Assembly (NCBI GenBank): GCA_030691225.1
Contig: JAUYES010000832.1
Coordinates: 1 to 5,148, forward strand
Origin: Holophaga sp.
GTDB lineage: Bacteria > Acidobacteriota > Holophagae > Holophagales > Holophagaceae
Length of the DNA: 5,148 nt
Reading direction: 5' to 3'
The notes below the pieces were generated by a model that worked only from the letters and a program-made list of their open reading frames with translations, ran no database searches and was not told where the DNA came from. Positions within the stretch are counted from its first letter, which is position 1. The number at the start of each line of letters is the position of its first letter. Both the position numbers and the translations under genes were made by a program. Positions 1 to 5,148 of the stretch are shown piece by piece.

Positions 1-96
1 AAGGCTGAAGAAGTGCTCTCCCTGGTTCAAGACTGGTTCGCCCATCACATCCTGGGCGAAGATATGCGCTACAAGCCCTGGGTGGAAACCCACTAA
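1..96 (+). CDS. Bacteriohemerythrin, C-terminal end (5'-truncated by window)
   Basis: Only the last 31 codons and a TAA stop (94-96) are present; the gene starts outside the window. The peptide contains WFAHHILGEDMRYKPW, which matches the final helix signature of bacterial hemerythrins (W...HI....D..Y). Visible residues 16 (His) and 21 (Asp) have the HxxxxD spacing of the last two ligands of the non-heme di-iron site. Known members bind O2 reversibly in a four-helix bundle and serve in oxygen storage, delivery or sensing, either alone or as a C-terminal domain of chemoreceptors and signalling proteins. The first five ligands and any fused domain lie outside the window, so I cannot tell a stand-alone protein from a fusion. 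The stop lies 26 nt before the first possible start of the next gene on the same strand, so the two could share a transcript. Confidence 0.82.
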   Translation, partial: KAEEVLSLVQDWFAHHILGEDMRYKPWVETH

Positions 97-122
97 GGCC
101 CATTCGCAATTACCTCAAAACG

Positions 123-2255
123 ATGAACCAAGTTCGCCACCTAGCCCGAGGTCTCCCCATGCAACTCATCGGCACCGCCTTTCTCATCATTGCGGCCATG
201 ACCACCCCTGCCCTGCGGGCTCAGACCACCCCCCCGGCAAAGCCTTCAAGTGAAGCCCTGGATCTCTCCGCCTCGCGAACGGCCCTGGAAACGGAGTTGG
301 TGGCTCGCCATGGGGAGGGCCAGCGCGCCCGAATCCAGCGAGGACTGCGTCAGGTCTGTGCCTTTTGGCGGGCCAAGGATGGAGGCTCCTCCGCATTCGA
401 AGCCTTTGTGCGGATGCACTTCGCAGGGGACACCAAGGCCCTGGACGGTCTCTTTCAGCGCATGGAATTCGTGTTGGAAAGCCTGAACGGCCACATGGCC
501 GAAATCGGCCGGGACTTCCGCTGGCATTCGGATTTGGATATCGGTCCCATGTTGCCCGTGGACGATATCCTGTCGGGTTATAACGCCGCGGCTCATTTCA
601 TTGACGATGCCTTTGCCAATAAGTTGGCCTTCTCCGTGCTGCTGAACTTTCCCATGTCCACCCTGGACGAGCGCCTAAAGCAGGGAGAGACCTGGACTCG
701 CCGCCAATGGGCCGAAGCGCGCTTGGTGGATATCTTCGCCAAACGCATACCTGCGGACGTAAAACAGGCCAACGCCGAAGCCGCAGGCCAATCGGACCGC
801 TACATCGCCTCCTACAACATCTGGATGCACCACCTGCTCAACGACAGGGGCCAACGCCTGTTTGAACCCGGTAAGCGCCTGCTCTCCCACTGGAATTTGC
901 GTGACGAGCTCAAGAGCCGCTACGCCGCTGGAAAGGAGGGGCTGGAGCACCAGCGCATGATCCAGAAGGTGATGGAGCGCATCGTCACCCAAACGATTCC
1001 GGGTGTTGTGATCGATAGCCCGTTCGTGGACTGGAATCCCTACTCCAACGAAGTCAAAGCAACCACAGTCAAGGATTCGAAGGACGCCACTCCCGCGAAT
1101 TTAAAGATCAACAACGCTCCCGAACCCGATACCCGCTACAAGGTACTGCTCGACTGCTACAAGGCCGCCCGCCTGGCCGATCCTTACAGCCCCACGGCCC
1201 CCACGCATATGGCCCGCAGTTTTGAAGAAGGTCGTCAGCTTCCCGAGATCCGGGTAAGAAAGATGCTGGAAGAGGTCTGCAGCAGCCCGCTCGTCAAGGA
1301 CCTCGGCAAGCTCATCGAGCAACGCCTTGGCCGCAAGCTGGAGCCCTTTGATATCTGGTACAACGGCTTCCGCCCCGGTGCAGGTTTGGATGAGAGCAAG
1401 CTCGATGCTCTGACCCGCGCCAAGTATCCCAATGCCGAAGGCTACAAAAAGGACATGCCGAATCTCTTGAAAAGGCTTGGTTTCAGCGCGGAGCGGGCCG
1501 AGTGGCTAGCCAGCCGCATCGAAGTAGATCCTGCTCGCGGCAGCGGACACGCCATGGGCGCCGACCGCAAGGGCGATAACGCCCATCTACGCACCCGGGT
1601 GGGCGCTCAGGGCATGGACTACAAGGGCTTCAACATTGCAGTTCATGAGATGGGCCATAACGTCGAACAAACTTTTTCACTCAACAAGATCGATCACTGG
1701 TTGTTGAATGGCGTGCCCAACACGGCCTTCACCGAAGGTGTTGCCTTTGTCTTCCAGTCCCAGGATCTGAAACTGTTGGGCCAGCCTGCACCCGATGCCA
1801 AGGCTCTAGCCGAAAAGACGCTCAACGATTTCTGGATGACCTTCGAAATCGCCGGGGTGGGTCTCGTGGATACCGCCGTCTGGCATTGGATGTATGACCA
1901 CCCTGAAGCCACTCCTGCGCAGCTCAAAGAAGCCGTGCTGCAGATTTCCAAGGATGTGTGGAATGCCTTCTACGCGCCGGTCTTTGGGCAAAAGGACTGC
2001 GTGCTGCTGGGCATCTACAGCCACATGATCCATAGTTTCCTCTACCTGCCTGACTACTCCATTGGCCACATGATCGCCTTCCAGATCGAACATCAGATTG
2101 AGAAGACGGGCAAACTCGGCGAAGAAATCGAACGCATGACCACCCTAGGGCGCCTTACGCCCGATCTTTGGATGATGAAGGCCACGGGCAAGGTCGTAGG
2201 ACCCGAAGCCCTGCTGGAAGCCACTGAGAAAGCACTCAAGGTCATAAAGAAATAG
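123..2255 (+). CDS. Exported zinc metallopeptidase, gluzincin clan, M2/M3-like (ACE-like active site)
   Basis: This 710-residue protein starts with a likely Sec signal peptide: two Arg in the first nine residues, a hydrophobic core at about 13-27 and a probable cut after ALRA (residue 33), so it should act in the periplasm or outside the cell. The zinc site is HEMGH at 508-512 (His508, His512 ligands, Glu509 base). Glu538 in NTAFTEGVAF is the likely third ligand, 26 residues after His512. Near the C-terminus, YLPDYSIGHMIAFQIEH (641-657) resembles the helix of angiotensin-converting enzyme that carries the transition-state tyrosine; Tyr645 lies 137 residues after His508, against 140 in ACE. 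The residues before HEMGH (LRTRVGAQGMDYKGFNIAV) also resemble the ACE edge strand. The long N-terminal half (about 35-480) looks helical and I do not recognise its family. The role is inferred as oligopeptide cleavage; the substrate is unknown. An alternative start at 159 has a ribosome binding site, but its signal peptide would lack positive charge. Confidence 0.8.
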   Translation: MNQVRHLARGLPMQLIGTAFLIIAAMTTPALRAQTTPPAKPSSEALDLSASRTALETELVARHGEGQRARIQRGLRQVCAFWRAKDGGSSAFEAFVRMHFAGDTKALDGLFQRMEFVLESLNGHMAEIGRDFRWHSDLDIGPMLPVDDILSGYNAAAHFIDDAFANKLAFSVLLNFPMSTLDERLKQGETWTRRQWAEARLVDIFAKRIPADVKQANAEAAGQSDRYIASYNIWMHHLLNDRGQRLFEPGKRLLSHWNLRDELKSRYAAGKEGLEHQRMIQKVMERIVTQTIPGVVIDSPFVDWNPYSNEVKATTVKDSKDATPANLKINNAPEPDTRYKVLLDCYKAARLADPYSPTAPTHMARSFEEGRQLPEIRVRKMLEEVCSSPLVKDLGKLIEQRLGRKLEPFDIWYNGFRPGAGLDESKLDALTRAKYPNAEGYKKDMPNLLKRLGFSAERAEWLASRIEVDPARGSGHAMGADRKGDNAHLRTRVGAQGMDYKGFNIAVHEMGHNVEQTFSLNKIDHWLLNGVPNTAFTEGVAFVFQSQDLKLLGQPAPDAKALAEKTLNDFWMTFEIAGVGLVDTAVWHWMYDHPEATPAQLKEAVLQISKDVWNAFYAPVFGQKDCVLLGIYSHMIHSFLYLPDYSIGHMIAFQIEHQIEKTGKLGEEIERMTTLGRLTPDLWMMKATGKVVGPEALLEATEKALKVIKK
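148..151 (+). promoter_or_regulatory. GAGG Shine-Dalgarno-like site supporting an internal start at 159
   Basis: GAGG sits 7 nt before the in-frame ATG at 159 (protein starting MQLIGTAFLI, 698 residues). The longer start at 123 has no purine-rich site upstream. Ribosome binding favours 159; the two arginines that give the signal peptide a normal charged n-region favour 123. The evidence conflicts, so the start is unresolved. Confidence 0.4.
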
Positions 2256-2307
2256 CCGTTTTTGCGGCAAGGAATAACTCGACCAACGGGTTGTCCGTTG
2301 TGGTGGA

Positions 2308-2330
2308 ATAGGGGAAATCCAAATCCCTAT
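2308..2330 (+). promoter_or_regulatory. Hairpin covering the SD-like site and start of the Hpt gene
   Basis: ATAGGG (2308-2313) pairs perfectly with CCCTAT (2325-2330), with a further G-T pair inside and a 9-nt loop. The left arm contains the only SD-like stretch, AGGGG (2310-2314), and the right arm includes the first two bases of the ATG at 2329. If 2329 is the start, this fold would hide both initiation signals. If the real start is the in-frame ATG at 2371, it is just leader. A second perfect 6-bp stem (2284-2289 with 2295-2300, CAACGG/CCGTTG, 5-nt loop) lies just before it and has no T-tract, so it is not a standard terminator. Confidence 0.35.
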
Positions 2331-2718
2331 GAGACCTAACCCTATCCCTCATGATTCAAGCGAGCCCTCGATGCAGGTAGATCGAGTGCGCTTTGCAGAG
2401 ATCATGCACCTCTTCGAAGAACTTCCCGGGGGACCGCACGCCTGCATCCTGGTGCCCTTCCTTGGAATGTTGGAATTTCAACTTGGGCACCTTCAAGCCG
2501 CCAAGGCGGCCGCCGATACAAAAACCATTCGCGAAGCCGCCCATGCCATCAAGGGAGGCTGTTGGGATCTTGGCTTTCAGGCCCTGGGTCAGTACAGCCA
2601 ACACCTGGAGCAACTAGCCCGTGCTGCCCAGCTGCCCAGCGAAGCCGATTGGTCAAACTTCTTTGCAGAAGTCGCCTGGGTGCGGGTCTTTGTGGAAGCT
2701 TGGCCGGACGTTGGCTGA
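2329..2718 (+). CDS. Single-domain histidine phosphotransfer (Hpt) protein
   Basis: This is a small soluble protein of 129 residues (115 if translation starts at the ATG at 2371). The stretch EAAHAIKGGCWDLGFQAL matches the Hpt signature HxxKGxxxxxG, with His72 as the likely phospho-acceptor, Lys75-Gly76 after it, and the usual following helix (QYSQHLEQLARAA). The opening VDRVRFAEIMHLFEEL followed by a second helix fits the four-helix Hpt bundle. Such proteins carry phosphate between the receiver domain of a hybrid histidine kinase and a response regulator. No kinase or receiver gene is visible, so it is an orphan and its partners cannot be named. It begins 73 nt after the peptidase stop on the same strand. 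The start is uncertain: AGGGG lies about 14 nt before 2329, which is too far, and 2371 has no good site, although the domain homology begins about there. Its TGA stop lies inside the left arm of the inverted repeat that follows. Confidence 0.82.
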   Translation: MRPNPIPHDSSEPSMQVDRVRFAEIMHLFEELPGGPHACILVPFLGMLEFQLGHLQAAKAAADTKTIREAAHAIKGGCWDLGFQALGQYSQHLEQLARAAQLPSEADWSNFFAEVAWVRVFVEAWPDVG

Positions 2719-2840
2719 AAAAAATTGGCCACAAAGAACACAAAAAACGCAAAAGGACTTGGTGTTTTCGAAGTGAACTGACATCAGCTCAATTCTTCAT
2801 CTTTTGCGCTCTATGCGTTCTTTGTGGCTATTTTTTTCGG
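2715..2840. repeat. Long imperfect inverted repeat of 9-bp CACAAAG-type units, possible bidirectional terminator
   Basis: The core arms 2728-2755 and 2801-2828 match at 24 of 28 positions as an inverted repeat. The pairing extends outward through A7 (2718-2724) against T7 (2831-2837) to about 2715 and 2840, with a 45-nt spacer (2756-2800). The right arm is three imperfect 9-mers: TTTGCGCTC, TATGCGTTC, TTTGTGGCT (2803-2829); the left arm has the same period. In minus-strand RNA three of the four core mismatches become G-U pairs. The element lies between convergent genes and gives a T-tract after a stem in both directions, so it could stop transcription both ways, although the 45-nt loop is large for an intrinsic terminator. 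It also looks like a dispersed palindromic repeat or small non-autonomous element. No flanking direct repeats are obvious. Confidence 0.7.
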
Positions 2841-2933
2841 TGTCGAGAATTGCCCATGCCCCGCTTTAAGGTCTTTCGCTGATATTTCCGAAAGGGTTCG
2901 CAGCAGCAACATCACCCAGATTTGTGGCCACAT

Positions 2934-2970
2934 AAAAACCGATCCCCAGGAGTTGTCCTCCCAGGGATCG
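2934..2970 (-). terminator. Rho-independent terminator of pckA
   Basis: Read on the minus strand, a 13-bp stem (2958-2970 with 2940-2952), whose two central pairs are G-U wobbles, closes a 5-nt loop. GG and a run of five T (2938-2934) follow. It begins 25 nt after the pckA stop codon. On the plus strand the wobble pairs become C-A mismatches and no T-run follows, so the structure points to pckA. Confidence 0.85.
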
Positions 2971-2994
2971 TTGTCCAAACCGATTTTTCAGTGC

Positions 2995-4641
2995 TCAGGC
3001 CAGTTTGGCCAAGACATCTTTCAATGCTTCCAATGCATCAACCGGCAATTTGTCCGACCCACCCAGTTCCGTGTCCCGGCTCTGCACGAAAGCCAACCGA
3101 TCGGCCATGCGCTTTTTGAATTCCGCACGGTAGGTTGGGTCATTGAGGTCCGCCGGGAAGCCCGGCCAATCCAGAATCTTCAGGTCCTGGAAGGGCTGCC
3201 AGGGTTTGAAATCAGCCTTGCCTTCCACGATGGCTTCCAGGATGCCAAGGGTATCCGCAGGCTGCACCTTCTTGCCCATGAACGACCCGGTGTTCAGCAC
3301 GTAGCAGGCAACACCATCGGCGATGAGGGTCTTGAAGCGGTCGTAATCCAGCGCAAGCTGGTAGGTCCGGAACGGATTGGCATAGGGCTCCACCACCAAC
3401 GCATTAGGGTCCACACCCGGCGCCAAACGCTCAGCAGAGCTACGTTTCGTGGCCAAGGTCGCCCCAAAAACAGAGCCGAGACTCGGGCCTTCCAGTTTCA
3501 CCACTGGCGGTAGTGTTTCATCCTTCATCAGCCAGAAAATGGCGTTGATGGGTTCGTTGATGCGATCCACACGGTTGGGTGACCACAGCCGAGACTTCAC
3601 GGCCCGACCATTGCCATTGCGCAGATCCTCACTCACCACGCGCAGCGAACCATCGGGGTAACGCGTCGCACCATTGTTCTGCAAGGTCAGGATGAACTTG
3701 TTGTCCTCGCAATCCATCGGGTAATCCTGCGTCTTGTCGAAGTAAGCAGGCTCCAGGGCGATGGAATATTTTTCCTTCACGTTGATGATGAAGGCGTCGT
3801 CATGCACCACGGTAATGTCGTATTTGTTGTTGTGGCGGGCGTGGGTGATCGTGGATTTACCCGAACCCGAAAGGCCGAACACAGCGGCCACGTAGCTCTT
3901 GTCACCGGCAAGGCTGTAGCGCTTCATGCCGCCGTGGCAGGAGGCGTAACCGTGCCGAGCCGCAAGATGCCAGGCCAGGGTCAGGGTGCCCTTCTTGTGC
4001 TCGCCAAAATACCGCATGCCGAGGAGCGCAAGCGTGTTGTGTTCACTATCGAAGAAACTCAGGCCCATGGGGTGATCCGGGTGGGTCCAATCCGGATCCG
4101 AGAAAACAATGATGTCGCCTTCAGGATAGGGTTTGGATTCGGAATAGCGTGCGGCGTAAACATCGTTGATCCACTGGAAGTTGAGCATCCAGCTGTAAAG
4201 AATGTTGGCGTGCTCTTCGGGAATCACGAGGCGCGCTTTCACCATGAAATCTTCGTCTAGGCCCACCACCACTTGGCCCGTGACCATCTTGCGCTTGCGG
4301 GTCTGATAAATGGCCTCAACCACCTTGTTATACAGAGCGCCCTTGTCAACGCCCGGCCAACCAAGGATTTGGCGAGCCGCTGCAGCGCGACCGGAGACGG
4401 CGCCATCATTCATCAACAGGGCCTTGGCGTCCTCAGGCAATCCGAGCACTTCGGGTTTGTAGACGGGCATCCCATCCAGAATTACGGTGCCAGGAGCCTG
4501 CGCCGCCAAGCGATAGGCCTCCGCCACGGTGGTAATGGGACGCACGTTATTGCCATAAAACGCGGTCTCGACCGTGGTGCGGATCTGCGAGCTGATCTGC
4601 TTGAAGCCGTCCTTGCCTGGATAGGCGCCGATGGTTGCCAT
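2995..4641 (-). CDS. pckA: Phosphoenolpyruvate carboxykinase (ATP), EC 4.1.1.49
   Basis: This cytoplasmic enzyme converts oxaloacetate and ATP to PEP, CO2 and ADP, the first committed step of gluconeogenesis; some anaerobes run it in the carboxylating direction. It has 548 residues, close to the roughly 540 of the family. By hand alignment to E. coli PckA: Arg85 (in SGR) matches Arg65; Lys217 (YFGEHKKG) matches the metal ligand Lys213; His236 (SCHGG) matches His232, with the same 19-residue spacing; the P-loop GLSGSGKST is at 256-264 with Lys262; Asp282 in VVHDD matches the kinase-2 Asp269; Arg351 (SRLWSP) probably matches Arg333; and NTGSFMGKK (450-458) matches the C-terminal NTG..GTGKR element. 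All expected catalytic residues seem present, although the sequence around them is divergent (HDDAF instead of GDDEH, KK instead of KR). The ATG at 4641 was chosen over the longer reading to 4722 because AGGAG lies 8 nt upstream of it and the extra 27 residues look non-coding. It lies 101 nt after phrB on the same strand and ends in an intrinsic terminator. Confidence 0.96.
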   Translation of the reverse strand: MATIGAYPGKDGFKQISSQIRTTVETAFYGNNVRPITTVAEAYRLAAQAPGTVILDGMPVYKPEVLGLPEDAKALLMNDGAVSGRAAAARQILGWPGVDKGALYNKVVEAIYQTRKRKMVTGQVVVGLDEDFMVKARLVIPEEHANILYSWMLNFQWINDVYAARYSESKPYPEGDIIVFSDPDWTHPDHPMGLSFFDSEHNTLALLGMRYFGEHKKGTLTLAWHLAARHGYASCHGGMKRYSLAGDKSYVAAVFGLSGSGKSTITHARHNNKYDITVVHDDAFIINVKEKYSIALEPAYFDKTQDYPMDCEDNKFILTLQNNGATRYPDGSLRVVSEDLRNGNGRAVKSRLWSPNRVDRINEPINAIFWLMKDETLPPVVKLEGPSLGSVFGATLATKRSSAERLAPGVDPNALVVEPYANPFRTYQLALDYDRFKTLIADGVACYVLNTGSFMGKKVQPADTLGILEAIVEGKADFKPWQPFQDLKILDWPGFPADLNDPTYRAEFKKRMADRLAFVQSRDTELGGSDKLPVDALEALKDVLAKLA

Positions 4642-4649
4642 TACCTCTT

Positions 4650-4654
4650 CTCCT
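4650..4654 (-). promoter_or_regulatory. Ribosome binding site of pckA (AGGAG)
   Basis: AGGAG on the minus strand lies 8 nt before the ATG at 4641, inside a purine-rich stretch that also has GAGG closer to the start. It fixes the pckA start there rather than at the in-frame ATG at 4722, which would begin inside the phrB-pckA gap and add 27 unrelated residues. No convincing -35/-10 pair is visible between 4655 and 4742, so I cannot say whether pckA has its own promoter. Confidence 0.85.
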
Positions 4655-4742
4655 TTTGGAAATCCGGTGAGTCGATTCGTGAAGCTGCCCTGTTCCGAGC
4701 GGATTGGGCGAATTCCCGGCATCGGCGCTGATACCGCTTATC

Positions 4743-5148
4743 TTAGCGGATTCCTTGGGAAGTGCGCGCTAGATTGGCTTTTGCAACTTCCAGGAAGCGC
4801 GCCCTAGCCAATCCGTGATCAATGATGGGCTCGGAATAGGCCACGGAGCGACGAAGCGTCTCTGGTGCCTTCCAGGGACTATGAATCCACTTCGTGGGCA
4901 TGGCACGTAGCTCCGGTATCCAGCGCTTCACATACTCACCTTCAGGGTCGAAGCGTTCGCCCTGGGCCGTGGGGTTGAAGACGCGGAACCACGGCTGGGC
5001 ATCGACACCGCAACCGGCACTCCACTGCCAGCCCATGTTGTTATTGGCCCAGTCGCCATCCACCAGCCATTTCATGTAGTGGGCCTCACCGTATCGATAA
5101 TCCTGAAGCAGGTGCTTCGTCAGGAAACAGGCGGCCACCATGCGGGCA
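4743..5148 (-). CDS. phrB: Deoxyribodipyrimidine photolyase, C-terminal part (5' end outside window)
   Basis: This is the last 134 or so codons of a class I CPD photolyase (EC 4.1.99.3), which uses FAD and blue light to split cyclobutane pyrimidine dimers. The visible part is the end of the FAD-binding helical domain and is nearly collinear with E. coli PhrB: RMVAACFLTKHLLQDYRYGE, then VDGDWANNNMGWQWSAG, FRVFNPTAQGERFDPEGEYV, and SEPIIDHGLARAR near the end. The first Trp of GWQW matches E. coli Trp382, which passes electrons to FAD, and the first Asn of the NN pair three residues before that Trp's Gly region matches Asn378, which contacts flavin N5. The stop is TAA at 4745-4743. The reading frame stays open to the window edge and the protein should continue for about 330 more residues. 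The N-terminal antenna domain is not visible, so the second cofactor cannot be told. Cryptochrome is possible, but the close PhrB-like ending favours a repair enzyme. Confidence 0.93.
   Translation of the reverse strand, partial: ARMVAACFLTKHLLQDYRYGEAHYMKWLVDGDWANNNMGWQWSAGCGVDAQPWFRVFNPTAQGERFDPEGEYVKRWIPELRAMPTKWIHSPWKAPETLRRSVAYSEPIIDHGLARARFLEVAKANLARTSQGIR

Noticed and set aside
246..596. Minus-strand and other-frame open frames within the peptidase gene
   Set aside because: They overlap a gene with a signal peptide and catalytic motifs, and show no independent coding evidence.
2873..2894. Hairpin CTTTCG/CGAAAG with a 10-nt loop
   Set aside because: A 6-bp A+T-mixed stem with a long loop and no T-tract could arise by chance; no gene ends directly before it.
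2824..3513. Plus-strand open frame of 229 codons
   Set aside because: It runs antisense through the terminator and the 3' part of pckA, has no ribosome binding site and encodes no recognisable domain; it is a shadow of the pckA codon pattern.
4642..4722. N-terminal extension of PckA by 27 residues from the ATG at 4722
   Set aside because: A strong AGGAG precedes the ATG at 4641, and the extra residues do not resemble the family's N-terminus.
3802..4731. Two plus-strand open frames of 152 codons each (3802-4260 and 4273-4731)
   Set aside because: Both are antisense to pckA, which is unambiguous; their translations are low in recognisable motifs and lack start signals.
4734..4749. CCGCT/AGCGG inverted repeat over the phrB stop, and an AGCGGATT direct repeat (4698 and 4745)
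   Set aside because: The stem is only 5 bp with no T-run, and an 8-bp direct repeat is too short to claim as a terminator or binding site.
1..5148. Possible defence system, prophage or mobile island
   Set aside because: No integrase, transposase, phage, toxin-antitoxin or CRISPR-related motif is visible, and codon use looks uniform across the genes.

Overview
The window looks like ordinary chromosomal DNA from a GC-moderate bacterium (roughly 57-58 % G+C by eye), with closely packed genes and no tRNA, rRNA, CRISPR array or insertion sequence that I can see. The gene mix would suit an Acidobacteriota (Holophaga/Geothrix-type) or another environmental, partly anaerobic Gram-negative: a hemerythrin-like protein, an exported zinc peptidase, an orphan phosphotransfer protein, an ATP-type PEP carboxykinase and a photolyase. 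That taxonomic guess rests on general impression only.

Left half, plus strand: the last 31 codons of a bacteriohemerythrin (1-96), a large exported gluzincin metallopeptidase with an M2/M3-like (ACE-like) active site (123-2255), and a single-domain Hpt protein (2329-2718). Gaps of 26 and 73 nt would allow co-transcription, but no functional link between the three is evident. The leader before the Hpt gene holds two small hairpins, and one of them covers the putative start codon.

Middle (2719-2994): a 276-nt gap between convergent genes. It holds a long imperfect inverted repeat (2715-2840), built from a 9-bp-periodic CACAAAG-type unit and bounded by an A7 and a T7 tract. A strong intrinsic terminator for the minus-strand gene follows. 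No credible gene lies there.

Right half, minus strand: phrB, a class I DNA photolyase truncated by the window edge (C-terminal part, 4743-5148), followed after 101 nt by pckA (2995-4641), a complete 548-residue ATP-dependent PEP carboxykinase with a clear ribosome binding site. PckA would link the TCA cycle and glycolysis/gluconeogenesis; the photolyase repairs UV-induced pyrimidine dimers. Their adjacency looks incidental.

I see no clear new multi-gene system. The items most worth a second look are the unclassified exported ACE-like peptidase and the inverted-repeat element whose left arm contains the Hpt stop codon.
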